Part shown: piece after piece, positions 54,801 to 64,000 of the stretch
How positions within the stretch are numbered: position 1 is the stretch's first letter
Layout: every line of letters starts with the position of its first letter
Translations under genes and position numbers: made by a program
Source of the DNA: an uncultured Clostridia bacterium
Lineage (GTDB): Bacteria > Bacillota > Clostridia > Christensenellales > UBA1242
NCBI GenBank assembly: GCA_944341445.1
Contig: CALVLZ010000006.1
Span: 1-64,000 of the forward strand
Length of the DNA: 64,000 nt
Reading direction: 5' to 3'
The notes under the pieces: generated by a model
What the model saw: the letters and a program-made list of their open reading frames with translations, nothing else
What the model was told of the DNA's origin: nothing
Databases searched by the model: none

Positions 54801-57800
54801 ATTTATACAAAATTAACAATGGTATGGATAAATATTATGTTATTTTGAATGACATATATTTAAATGGTAACTACACACCAATTGGTTTGAACTCAGATGG
54901 TAGCGTAACACCTTTCACAGGTAATATAACAGGTTTAAGTTCAATCACAGTTAATGGCGCTGCAACAGGAGAAACAAATCAAAGCACAATTCATAACTTA
55001 AATATGAATTATGCAAGCGAGCAAACTTATTATGGATTATTTGCAAGTTTAGGAAGAGATGCAGTTGTTTCTAACATTGTTTTAAATAATATTAAGTTGC
55101 AATACAGACCTGCAGTTTTAAAAGATTTCACTAATGTTTATATTGGTGCAATTGCTGGATACTCAGAAGGCGCAACAATTCAAAATTGTTCAGTTATTGG
55201 TAAAAATGATATATCAACTTTTGAATATAGCAAACTAGCAGGCAGCGATTATGATTTCGATATTAATTTGCACGACACAAAAATAAGTGCAGATGGTTCT
55301 GCAACCTTAACAAATGCTAACTTATATGTTGGTGGAATTGTAGGTTTTGCAAATACCATTAACAATGTAACAACAAAATTGTATAACAATAATGTTAACT
55401 TAAAAATAAGAGTAAGTGAAAATTCTGCTGAAAAAAGTTTAACAAATGTTGGTGGCGTTGTTGGTTATTTAAACGGTGGAAGAATTGTTTATAACGAAGA
55501 AAATTCAATTGTTGAAACCAGCGATGTTTATGTTGTTATTGTTGTTAACGGAGATACTTCTAAAATTTATAGTGAAGATGATTATGCAAACGCAAACGCT
55601 GTTGGTGGTGTTGCAGGTGTAATTAACTCTGCAACAATAAGCGGAGCAACTGTTAGTTCATACATTAACGCTGAGAACTTTAACTTAGTTGCAGGGGCTG
55701 TTGGTTATGTTTACAACTCAAATTTATTTAATACAACAGCAATGCCAATTATTTCTGGTTCAGATATTGTTGCAGGATTAATTGGAAAAATGTTGTTTGA
55801 TAATAAAGGAAGCGACCAATACAACGCAATTGATAACAACAAAGTTGAATTTATATATAATCAATATGAAGATTCAATGTTTAATTCTGCATTAAAGTCA
55901 GCAAATGTGAGTGCAGGTTTAATTGGTATTGCTTCTAATTTAAGAATAGTAAACAACAACTTTGTTGATAATAAAGAATTAAATGTTATAGTTTCTAACA
56001 ATGCAGTTTCTGGTTACACAAGCAAAGATGCTGTAAATTATTATGGAGATATCGTTTCTTTATCAAACGAAAAAACAATTAAAAATTATGTTGCAGGTTT
56101 GGTATATGAAGTAAATAACATTGTGTTAGTTAACAACCAAGTTATTGCAAATTTGGCGTTTGTTGAAAATGGAGTTTCAACAACAGAATTGGAAGTTGCA
56201 GGTTTGGTTAACAAATTCAGTGGAATAAGCTCAATTATCAAAACAAGTGCAATTGTTAATTTAACTGCATTTGGAGATTATTCTAAAGTAACTTCAAGAA
56301 ACATTAGTGCATTTATTTCTGACGCTGGAAATTATAATGCTAATATGGAAGTTCAACCAAACAACTTATCAGCTGATTCAACTTTTGGTGTTGGTTCAGA
56401 TAATGGCAACGTTAACAAATCAAACGATGAATACACTTTTGGTGAAATTTCTTATAAATTCTTAAACTTTGAAGATGATAACATAACTTATAAAGACGAA
56501 ACTAAATATGCATTTGCAGTTCAAAACAGTTTTGTTAACTTTGAAATTAAAAATTCAGATATTGGTTTAAATTCAGAAATTGAAAGAAGATTTGTTGGTA
56601 ATGGTTACGAAAAAACACTACAACAAGATTATATGAATGAAGGAGTTTTAGACACTGCAAATTATAATATTATAAATGTTGTGTTTGTTAACTCTGCGTT
56701 AAATTTAGCAGAAGGAAAAGACGCAAATGGTTATGTGTTAAAAACTGTTGGTGGTTCAAATTCAACTGCTGGAAGTGCCGAAGGCGAAATTGTTAGTGCA
56801 GTTGCTTCCACAAATGAATTAGAAAACACAAGTTTTACAAATTTAACCTCAAACATTTATACATTAAATGAAGAGTTAAATAATGCCGACTCTGTTGATA
56901 GTGTTGCAGTTGATGTTAAAACAAATTATTTAAACACAATATACGAAGGTTCTAGCGGTTCTTCTTTGGGTTATGAAGAAGGAGAAGAAGAAAGTGTTAA
57001 TACAGCCAATTGGTATGTTAACTCAGGAATAAACAATGGTGTTATAACAAACTTTGGTAAAACAAACTTAAAAGATGTTAATGGACAACAAGTTGTTAAC
57101 TTATTAACAAATTTCGCACCAAGCGATATAAACATAACTCAAAACGAAAACAAAGAAAATATTTGGTTAGTTAACGATAATTCAAATTTACAAACTGTTT
57201 TATATTATTATGATTTGAGTTCAGATAGTTACTTGCCAAACTCAGATATTAACTTAAACGATTATAATTTAAGTTCAGAACAAAAATTAAAGGCAAGCAA
57301 TTTAATAAAACAACAATTGCAATTAAAGAACACATATTTATTAAGCGATGTTTTTGCAAACTTATCTTGTGTTCCTGCATTCTTAAATATTAACAAACTA
57401 AAAATCACTTCAAGCAATAATGCCGTTATGCAAGTTGTAACAACTGCTAACAACCAATTAGCAATTAAAGTTTTAAAAACTGGTTCTGCTGAATTAATAG
57501 TAAGTTCAATTTACGATAGAAATGTTTCAAAGAACGTTACTATTAACGTTGTTAGTGCAGTTGATAAGTTTGAAATGTTCTTAAACCCATCTAAAACACA
57601 AGTAGCAGATGGTGAAAATGTTAATGTTATAAAAGGTAGAACTCAAAATTTATATGCTTCTAATGGAAGTTCAATAGATTTTAATGTTGTTTTAGCTGAT
57701 AACTTTGGAATTGATGTTGAATACACATTCAGTTTCAACTTAAACAACACAAATAAAAGTGGTGTTAGATTCTTCTATGCTGAAGATGAAAAAATTTATA

Positions 57801-60800
57801 AAGACGTTGAAGGTTCTTCGCTAAACACAGATACAGTTAGCATTTCAATAAACAAACAAAAATTTGTTAAAGATGCAGATTCTGGATACTACTATATTGA
57901 CATTGCAAGCGGAGAAGATATTTCCGTAACCGGTGAATTGTTTGGTTCAACACAAGTTATTGCTGTTCCTTATTTGGAAGTTGGCAACACAAAATTGCTT
58001 GTGGTAGATATTGAAAAATTAGTAAATGAAAAAGCTCAAACAAACACTAATGCTTCAGTAATTAGCTTTAACGTAATTAACGGAACTTCAAACTTAAAAG
58101 CAAACAGAAGCGAAATAACTTTAAGTTCACAAAACTCAGATATATTTAATGTTACAATAACAACAGAAGAAGAAAGAGAAATTTTATTCTTAAGTTATGT
58201 AACAAGTTATGGGGAAATAATACTTCCTGTTAATAATGTTGATTTTGTTGAACAAGATTTAAACAGATTTAACTTTGTATCTGCTTCTAATTCAACAGTG
58301 TCAGTAACAGAGTTAAATAAATTAAATAAATTTAAGAATGGCAGTGTTTTAGCATTTAATAATATTGAATTAAGATTATTAAGTGTTAACTATGTTGATG
58401 GTTTAAAAACATACACATTCTCAATTAATCAAACAACAAATGAAACTGAAATTTCAAAAATTAAAGAAAATTTAACAACCAACATAACATTCTTCACAGC
58501 AAATGTTGATTCTAAAATTGTTGTGGATAATGAAAATAGTTTAAATGTTAATATTGATTCAGTAAAAAATTATAGTCAATCAATAAATGTAACAGTTCAA
58601 CCACAAGAAGTTATTTCTCACACATTATTGCATTATCCTAATGGTGAATATGTTGTTGATGAAAACGGAAATGTTACAACAAACAGAGATTGGGATGAAG
58701 TAGCTTACAACAATATTATTCCTTCATATAATGGAATTCTAAAATTAAATGTTTATCCATGGTTTGCAAATTTAGATTATGTTGAAATTGTTGCAAGAGG
58801 AAACAATGATGAAAAAATGAGTTTGGAACAACTTGTTGCAGTTTATAGCAATGAATATGTTTCAAATTATCAACCAATCTACCCACAAAATGAAATTATT
58901 CAAGATGGTTATGGTATTAGATTATATAAAGCTTCTTATGTAAACTTCAATAATGGTGTAGTTGAAAGTTATGGTTTTGATGGAAATATTTATATTAGAA
59001 CTTTAATTTCTTCTACTACAGTAAGTAGCACAAGTTTTTATATAACAGTTACAGGTTATGCTGAAAACGGAACAAGCTCAACAATTGTGTTTAGTAACAC
59101 TGTTGCACCTTTGCAATTAGATGTTATTGTTCCGCCATCAATTGATTTAAGCATTAATGGAGAGAAAGAAGCTCCAATTGCAATTGGAATGAGTGCAGAA
59201 ATTGATATTAAAAAGTATAACTTAGATGGAGAAGTTACTTTTGAAAAAAGCACAATTAGCGGAAATTCCTTCACAGATTTCACAGTTACAAACAATGGTT
59301 CAACCTTGGTTGTTAATTGCCCAAGTGGTTCCTCAGTAAAACCAGGTGTTATTATTAAAATTGTTGGTAGTGGCAAAAAGGTTATAAACAATAGAACTTA
59401 TGAAGCAACAGATACTGTTACATTAATTGTTACAGAATTTGTTGTAAAGGGAATAACTTTAGAAAATGTTAACGATGGCAAACTAACAGGTTTGTTTAAT
59501 CAAAAACATTTGTTAAGCATTAAAGTTCAAGCAGAATACGACACTTCTTCAGCAATTAATGCTAAATTCGTTGAAGAAAAAATAAACGCATTAAATAATT
59601 ACTTAACATATTCAGTTAATGGCGAAAATTTAATGAGTCGTTACTATTTGCGTACTTATGGTGTTGGTAAAGTAATTGATACAAACATTACACAAAATAT
59701 TTCTAATAATTTTGAAATAACTGCAGAAACAGTTTCAAACAACACAAAAGCACTTTTCTTGCAAAACAAAGTGTTTAATAGTGCAGATAGATTAGTTGTT
59801 AAAGTTAAAATTCAATATTCAACTGAAAGTTGTGATGGAGATACTAATAATTATTTCGGTGGTGTAACAGTTGTTAACAACTTAAGTTCCGCATCAGACT
59901 TCACATATGAATATGAATGTGAATTTGGATTTGGTTTTTATAGATTAAGCAATGAAGATAATCCAGACCCTATTTATAATGTTGAATCTTTAATGGGTAT
60001 GCAATCTGGTGGCGATTACATTTTACAAAGTGATTTGGAATTAACAAATTGGCAACCATTAAATGTTGATATTAATTCGTTAGATGGAAATGGATATATC
60101 ATCACAATTAAAAGTTTTGATATTAATGCTCAAAGCGGACAAAATAGTGCAAACATTGGATTATTTGAAGAAATTCATGCAAGCACAACATTGAAAAATT
60201 TAAATATTAGAATAATGCCAAATGGTGGTTCAAAGTTAAACGAAAAAATACCATCCTCAAATTCAATGAGTGGAGATATTTTTGCAGATTTAACTATTGA
60301 TGCAACTGCATTTAATAATGTTAACTTTGGAATATTGGCAGGTTTCAACTATGGAACAATAACAAACTGTAACGTTGATTATGTTGCTGAAGATATAGTT
60401 GAAATTAGAGAAAGAGCGTTAAAGAACGGCAATAATAACACTGTTGATGAAGAATATATTAATAACTGGAAAAACGTTGAAAGTAATTATAATACATTAA
60501 GAGATTTAAGTATTATTAGAGTTAAGGCAAAAGAAACTTCTCAACAATTAACTCATAATATTGCAGGTTTAGTTGGAACAAACTCTGGTTATATTACAAA
60601 CTCATCTGTTGAAAACATTTCTATTTATGGAATGGGAAATTTGGCAGGTTTAGTTGCAACAAATAATGGTAAAATTAGTTCTTCATACTATAAAGGTGCA
60701 AACATTGTTAACTTAACACCAAACACTTCATCATATTCAGCAACAGCTGGGTTAGTAGTTAATAACACTTTATCAGGAGAAATTCAATATTCTTATGCAG

Positions 60801-63800
60801 AAGGTAGAGAAGGTTCTTACATTGGACTTAACGAAGATGCATTAAAAACAACTGATATTGAAAAAGGATATTTCATTGTTTCAACTGCTGAAGATGATAA
60901 AACAAATTTAGATAAAAAATTATATTCTTCATATAATTTAAAAATTGCTTTATTTAATGAATTAGCAAAAGAGACACCTGAAATTGATGATAATACTATA
61001 AATCTTGTTAAAGAATCATTGAATTTAAGAGCAATGAATAGTGCAATTGTTTCAAGCGGTAACGTTGCAAGTTTTGTTTACACAAACTCAGGAAAAGTTT
61101 CAAACGCTTATGCAAACTTTATGGTTTACACATCTGGTGCAAGTGCAAGTGGTTTTGTGTTTGAAAATAATGGAACAATTTCAGATACATACACTTTAAG
61201 TAGTATTCAAGTTGAAAATGAAAACTATATGCCATTCACAGGTGCAAGCAAGAGCTCTAGTTCAATTGTTATTCCAAATAACAAAGGCTCAATTTCATAT
61301 TCTCAATATTTAAAATTAGGAACATCTGTTAATGAGTTAGAGTTTATTAGGAAATATGCTGATTCATTCCACGATGATAACGAACCTGCATCTTCAATTG
61401 GAACAATTGAATTTTCAGAGTATAACACATTCCAAGGTTTTGCATTTAACAATGACTTTGATAGCAACGAAAATATAACAAACGCAGTTTGGTATATAAG
61501 AACATATGAAAGAGATGAAACTTTAAAAGATAATAATAATGAATATGTGTTATTTAATAATAACTACTTCAAAACTTCAACAAACATTTTAAATAGGCCA
61601 CAACTTGTTTCTGCAAACTTAAGAACTTTAAGTTTTAGAAAAATTGTAAGTGGTTCAACATCTGCTAAAAATGAATATGTTTATATGTCTTATGTTGCAG
61701 ATAACTCTCCAACTTTTGCATACGGAACAAGCGGAAACCCATATTTAGTGGACTCTGCTAGAAACTTTAATATATTTGTTCAAGAAAGTTCTATTGTAGA
61801 TAATGTAAATAAACCTGCAACAGATGATTCAATGGATTATAGAATTTTTAATAATTCAATAAGGTTTATTAAAGATATTTCATTTAACAACACAGATGTT
61901 AAAGCAAACACTTATAACATTGAATATGCTGGAGACCTAGACGGTAACGGAATGCAAATTAGCAACGTAAGAATTATTGCAGATTCAGATTTTGAAAGCC
62001 AAAATGGTCAGTTGGATTATTTGGGATTATTTGGCAAAATTGTATCGGTTGCTAATGTGAACGGTAGAATTAGTGTTTTAGATGAAAATGGATTAGTTAA
62101 CGGACAAACCGTTAAAGAAAGCGAAATTTTAAACAGAGGTAACGTTAGAAACTTAAAAGTTGAAGTTGACCAAGTTGATGGTTCTAATGTTCATATTGTT
62201 GGCGCTCTTGCGGGAATAATAACCAATGCAGACGTTTCAAATATAACAATAACTCCTATGAATTCATCAGTTATAATAAAAGGTAAAAATGCAGTTGGTG
62301 GTTTGGCTGGTTTGGTTAACGGAAATAGTGAAATAACAAACATTAACACAAATATTAATGTAACAGCTTCATATTTCTCAAACGCAAATCCATTCAACAG
62401 CAACTCTGCAGCAAACTCAATTTCTAAAGGATTTAACATTTATAGCAAAACAATTTTAGTTGATGAAACAAAAGATTATGTTAACAATTTAACAACATTA
62501 AATGTTAATGGAAAAGAAGTGGGAGTTTCTTATGCTGGTGCGGTTGTTGGTGTTTTAGATGTTAATGCAGAAAATAGAGTTTATAGCAACATAAGTTCAA
62601 AATCATTAAGAAATTCAATGGCTAGGAAATTTGTTGTTAATGGAAGTGTAACAATAACAGGTGAAATTGTTGGTGGTGTTATTGGCTTAGTTGGCGAAAA
62701 AGCAAGTGTTAGTGATATGATTTTTGAAGTTAATAGAGATGAAACTCCAAAATTAAATGCTTCAAGAATTGCAGGTGGCATTGTTGGTGAAAACAGAGGA
62801 GAAATTCAAAGGTCATACACAACACATGAAGAAACTTGGCAAAAGCAAATAGATTCAAGCATTCAAACACAAGTTAACAGAAACGCAACTAATATTTCTG
62901 TTGATGATGAATATAAAACTTTGTTCACAGGAAACCCTAACTATATGGGTGCATTGGTTGGATTTAACAACGATGGTACAATTAGAAATAGTTATGCAAG
63001 AGTTAGTGCTGAAAATCCAAATGCAATGTATGCAGGTGGAATAGTTGGTATTAATCAAGGTGGAATTATAAATTCTGTTTACACAACAGCAAGCGTTGAA
63101 TCTTACTTTGTTATGGGTGGAGCAATTGGTTTACAATTGCCACAAATAATTGTTCAAAATAACGACAATTCAGCAATCTATACTGAAGGTTTGTGTTTTG
63201 CTGAAGATACTAATATTTTTGACTTTAACTATGAATCAAAAAATGTTTATATAAACAAAGAATTTTTAACTAATGCAGATAATGCTTCTTCAATTAGTAA
63301 CACAGTTGTTGCTGCTATGTGGAAAGAAAGTGTAACTAAAAACACAAGAAAGCAAAATATTGGAAAAAACAGTGTTATTGGTGGATTTATTGGAACATTA
63401 ATTGCTCCACGAGATCAAGACAGTGGTTTATATAATATAAATTCAAGCATTAGAACTGATGTAAGTGTAAATCGTGCAATAACAGAAACAAACTTCTTTG
63501 TTCAACCAAAAGATGGCGGATTAGTTAACACTAATGGTGTAGTTAGAAAGTATAATGAAATCGGAACAATAAACAATGAATCTTCAAATAATTATGCTAA
63601 CAGCCAAAGTGAAATTATGGACAACAAAATTGTTGGCTCAAATAATAGTGTTGTTTCAATAAGTGATAGTGGTGAAGTAGGTTATCGTTCTGGATACTTA
63701 AAAACAACATCTGCTGTTGATAACAAAGAAACATATTACAGATATTCAAGAATGTTTAACGTTGGTTCTGCAAGAACTTATAAAGAAATTTTAAGCAGAA

Positions 63801-64000
63801 AGTTCATTGAAACAGAAGCTAAACCAAATGGTGATAATAACAAGACAGAATTAACATCAGAGCAAAAGTTAAATGAAAACACTAAACGTTTACACATCTA
63901 TTCAAGCTTTAGTAAAGTTTATTGGAATGGTATTTTATTAGAAAATGAAACTATTCCTCAAACAGATAATTCTGTTTTCCCATATTTAAGTTATAAGCCA
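51806..64000 (+). CDS. Second giant GLUG-repeat lipoprotein, incomplete at the window edge (4,065+ residues)
   Basis: The reading frame is open from the ATG at 51806 to the last base. AAGGTGA precedes the ATG; another ATG at 51801 is in a different frame. The signal peptide ends in MFVGC, with the cysteine again at residue 25. Ig-like segments follow (about 26-985). GLUG-type blocks start near residues 990, 2713 and 3310, with Ig-like stretches between (about 1850-2700). Block 2 opens NVESLMGMQSGGDYIL, close to TVEQLKNMQAGADYIL in the first giant. Order and positions match the first giant, so I expect a total near 6,000 residues. No cysteine-rich units were seen. Function unknown; probably a surface adhesin or filament. 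Confidence 0.9.
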   Translation, partial: MGNFKNKLLSVMAVLFGAFVMFVGCGKVSYEKMSVATTVTTVNGTFNDDVEIVLDDEDQSNNIFTVSAQVSNAPKGYNGEVEIGFEIDNGAIVKAGEKTFSNGKTVQQYKAVQAGLQVISVKTLQGNKSDSIKITVVEPVKSVNFKTKNLLVKAGNKINFYDMLVFNNNPNYSSSTQKKVTYTISDIQDNIDETIIAEMLQELNTTGSITFTKDMNLPEFKITATSAVNPEISDSITVNVVDFVESSQVILKANDEVLENNNGEFSIELAKNINGLNIANLEFDFNVGEDKDLYIVKASNFENSTLALNNLSHINKFQLSAIGETSEPYKITFTIFHNDNVDDDYLRTEVTLNVTVVSYPKNIIVENENGEQVTNVTIYKNMAPGSDAKGVPVYVYAMDNVGSNANKMINQEILVTLPINSKVEVRNSSGKLLEGEVVIKTGDVLYVKHNYDGTALDSEINNLYLKFKSVKYANASFNLKLNVIKGDINLSTAQPNIDINLAPVDINIDGEDVHFENGFQFLQIQGLPQGFDYKDLKVQILDTNLVEAYVTTNSIGLKGLGNIGTTKVIVSAGNGSSVTFNIKTFEELLADIDNTYITLPNGQKIGVYEASTEDGSLEVVGNIVDLNLQGGIGVKLNFVINGKTYTSIPSGYSPISNSTDASIATILNNNQISTSTRFGNAQLTLTIKGYNKNGEFNKIIKFVINVEVEVKVNALKNNLGTSSAINKYSIDTVVESDWDKYAKQTVGIYLDPAGLFFNENLQFDVNILSNYNFNKPVIDTSNAGITTYVFNEVKGLASVFVEVPNENTTTKNVVIYASLNSSISSTFAVTLEFSISQTFNDFSSIVTEVKNVVKTTVNANFSRANLLTNITAQVTNKTIYFDTRDFVDSPADGIYAEKQIKVNVFPTNALNKKVEALSESEFVQLETTFDGSYSYVNIKLVKNKEGALPNTENGKPIKIKIGAVDSKTSGGVYTIYDEVFVYINDGTASNPFQVKTEADLYKINNGMDKYYVILNDIYLNGNYTPIGLNSDGSVTPFTGNITGLSSITVNGAATGETNQSTIHNLNMNYASEQTYYGLFASLGRDAVVSNIVLNNIKLQYRPAVLKDFTNVYIGAIAGYSEGATIQNCSVIGKNDISTFEYSKLAGSDYDFDINLHDTKISADGSATLTNANLYVGGIVGFANTINNVTTKLYNNNVNLKIRVSENSAEKSLTNVGGVVGYLNGGRIVYNEENSIVETSDVYVVIVVNGDTSKIYSEDDYANANAVGGVAGVINSATISGATVSSYINAENFNLVAGAVGYVYNSNLFNTTAMPIISGSDIVAGLIGKMLFDNKGSDQYNAIDNNKVEFIYNQYEDSMFNSALKSANVSAGLIGIASNLRIVNNNFVDNKELNVIVSNNAVSGYTSKDAVNYYGDIVSLSNEKTIKNYVAGLVYEVNNIVLVNNQVIANLAFVENGVSTTELEVAGLVNKFSGISSIIKTSAIVNLTAFGDYSKVTSRNISAFISDAGNYNANMEVQPNNLSADSTFGVGSDNGNVNKSNDEYTFGEISYKFLNFEDDNITYKDETKYAFAVQNSFVNFEIKNSDIGLNSEIERRFVGNGYEKTLQQDYMNEGVLDTANYNIINVVFVNSALNLAEGKDANGYVLKTVGGSNSTAGSAEGEIVSAVASTNELENTSFTNLTSNIYTLNEELNNADSVDSVAVDVKTNYLNTIYEGSSGSSLGYEEGEEESVNTANWYVNSGINNGVITNFGKTNLKDVNGQQVVNLLTNFAPSDINITQNENKENIWLVNDNSNLQTVLYYYDLSSDSYLPNSDINLNDYNLSSEQKLKASNLIKQQLQLKNTYLLSDVFANLSCVPAFLNINKLKITSSNNAVMQVVTTANNQLAIKVLKTGSAELIVSSIYDRNVSKNVTINVVSAVDKFEMFLNPSKTQVADGENVNVIKGRTQNLYASNGSSIDFNVVLADNFGIDVEYTFSFNLNNTNKSGVRFFYAEDEKIYKDVEGSSLNTDTVSISINKQKFVKDADSGYYYIDIASGEDISVTGELFGSTQVIAVPYLEVGNTKLLVVDIEKLVNEKAQTNTNASVISFNVINGTSNLKANRSEITLSSQNSDIFNVTITTEEEREILFLSYVTSYGEIILPVNNVDFVEQDLNRFNFVSASNSTVSVTELNKLNKFKNGSVLAFNNIELRLLSVNYVDGLKTYTFSINQTTNETEISKIKENLTTNITFFTANVDSKIVVDNENSLNVNIDSVKNYSQSINVTVQPQEVISHTLLHYPNGEYVVDENGNVTTNRDWDEVAYNNIIPSYNGILKLNVYPWFANLDYVEIVARGNNDEKMSLEQLVAVYSNEYVSNYQPIYPQNEIIQDGYGIRLYKASYVNFNNGVVESYGFDGNIYIRTLISSTTVSSTSFYITVTGYAENGTSSTIVFSNTVAPLQLDVIVPPSIDLSINGEKEAPIAIGMSAEIDIKKYNLDGEVTFEKSTISGNSFTDFTVTNNGSTLVVNCPSGSSVKPGVIIKIVGSGKKVINNRTYEATDTVTLIVTEFVVKGITLENVNDGKLTGLFNQKHLLSIKVQAEYDTSSAINAKFVEEKINALNNYLTYSVNGENLMSRYYLRTYGVGKVIDTNITQNISNNFEITAETVSNNTKALFLQNKVFNSADRLVVKVKIQYSTESCDGDTNNYFGGVTVVNNLSSASDFTYEYECEFGFGFYRLSNEDNPDPIYNVESLMGMQSGGDYILQSDLELTNWQPLNVDINSLDGNGYIITIKSFDINAQSGQNSANIGLFEEIHASTTLKNLNIRIMPNGGSKLNEKIPSSNSMSGDIFADLTIDATAFNNVNFGILAGFNYGTITNCNVDYVAEDIVEIRERALKNGNNNTVDEEYINNWKNVESNYNTLRDLSIIRVKAKETSQQLTHNIAGLVGTNSGYITNSSVENISIYGMGNLAGLVATNNGKISSSYYKGANIVNLTPNTSSYSATAGLVVNNTLSGEIQYSYAEGREGSYIGLNEDALKTTDIEKGYFIVSTAEDDKTNLDKKLYSSYNLKIALFNELAKETPEIDDNTINLVKESLNLRAMNSAIVSSGNVASFVYTNSGKVSNAYANFMVYTSGASASGFVFENNGTISDTYTLSSIQVENENYMPFTGASKSSSSIVIPNNKGSISYSQYLKLGTSVNELEFIRKYADSFHDDNEPASSIGTIEFSEYNTFQGFAFNNDFDSNENITNAVWYIRTYERDETLKDNNNEYVLFNNNYFKTSTNILNRPQLVSANLRTLSFRKIVSGSTSAKNEYVYMSYVADNSPTFAYGTSGNPYLVDSARNFNIFVQESSIVDNVNKPATDDSMDYRIFNNSIRFIKDISFNNTDVKANTYNIEYAGDLDGNGMQISNVRIIADSDFESQNGQLDYLGLFGKIVSVANVNGRISVLDENGLVNGQTVKESEILNRGNVRNLKVEVDQVDGSNVHIVGALAGIITNADVSNITITPMNSSVIIKGKNAVGGLAGLVNGNSEITNINTNINVTASYFSNANPFNSNSAANSISKGFNIYSKTILVDETKDYVNNLTTLNVNGKEVGVSYAGAVVGVLDVNAENRVYSNISSKSLRNSMARKFVVNGSVTITGEIVGGVIGLVGEKASVSDMIFEVNRDETPKLNASRIAGGIVGENRGEIQRSYTTHEETWQKQIDSSIQTQVNRNATNISVDDEYKTLFTGNPNYMGALVGFNNDGTIRNSYARVSAENPNAMYAGGIVGINQGGIINSVYTTASVESYFVMGGAIGLQLPQIIVQNNDNSAIYTEGLCFAEDTNIFDFNYESKNVYINKEFLTNADNASSISNTVVAAMWKESVTKNTRKQNIGKNSVIGGFIGTLIAPRDQDSGLYNINSSIRTDVSVNRAITETNFFVQPKDGGLVNTNGVVRKYNEIGTINNESSNNYANSQSEIMDNKIVGSNNSVVSISDSGEVGYRSGYLKTTSAVDNKETYYRYSRMFNVGSARTYKEILSRKFIETEAKPNGDNNKTELTSEQKLNENTKRLHIYSSFSKVYWNGILLENETIPQTDNSVFPYLSYKP
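54763..64000 (+). repeat. GLUG-repeat regions of the second giant protein
   Basis: Three blocks are seen. Block 1 starts near 54763 with NPFQVKTEADLYKINNGMD and then motifs such as VGGIVGFANT and VGGVVGYLNG. Block 2 starts near 59945. Block 3 starts near 61720 with SGNPYLVDSARN and then GDLDGNGMQISN. Each follows the opening layout of the first giant protein: list strand, LDGNG, GLF, then GG(I/V)VG coils. Confidence 0.8.

Overview
The window looks like a chromosomal segment of a very AT-rich Bacillota, most likely an uncultured Clostridia-type bacterium. The evidence is strong Shine-Dalgarno sites, DnaD/DnaI-type replication genes, a SpoIIID sporulation regulator, a SpoIIQ-like M23 protein, the glmU-pth-mfd gene order seen in Bacillota, and a LexA/DinR-type box. 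All genes read full length with UGA as a stop, so this is the standard bacterial code and not a Mollicutes code. The exact taxon is inference.

Region 1 (1-620) is a tRNA-Thr(GGU) locus that looks like an integration site. A gene end (to 56) is followed by four TTGACAGCAA direct repeats, the 3' end of an intact tRNA-Thr, a truncated second tRNA-Thr 100 bp further on, and a near-perfect promoter driving both.

Region 2 (750-12,790) holds two small unknown genes; a dnaD-dnaC-type replication pair; sbcD-sbcC; a MATE-type transporter broken by a one-base slip in a T run; a kinase-fold protein; an M1 peptidase lipoprotein; and a WalJ/YycJ-like hydrolase.

Region 3 (12,826-21,071) is one tight operon: two CPBP membrane proteases, rlmH, tadA, a degenerate GlmU-like protein, pth and mfd. 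Region 4 (21,100-33,236) holds a PrsA/SurA-like lipoprotein, a YbhN-type membrane protein, dinB under a probable LexA box with a small partner gene, a stand-alone GlmU acetyltransferase domain next to glmM, an SDR enzyme, a polysaccharide-deacetylase-like protein, a SpoIIQ-like M23 protein, acpP, spoIIID and ttcA.

Region 5 (33,237-64,000) is almost half of the window and holds two adjacent giant genes for secreted lipoproteins. The first is 5,973 residues. The second is open at the window edge after 4,065 residues. Both combine Ig-like segments with blocks of GLUG (GGIVG-type) repeats in the same order and at nearly the same residue positions. Both are preceded by the same promoter layout with a shared 17-bp leader motif. 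They are paralogs that were probably duplicated together with their regulatory region. The first also carries three tandem four-cysteine zinc-ribbon-like units that I do not see in the second. This pair, the two-locus GlmU arrangement and the tRNA-Thr attachment-like site are the most notable things here.
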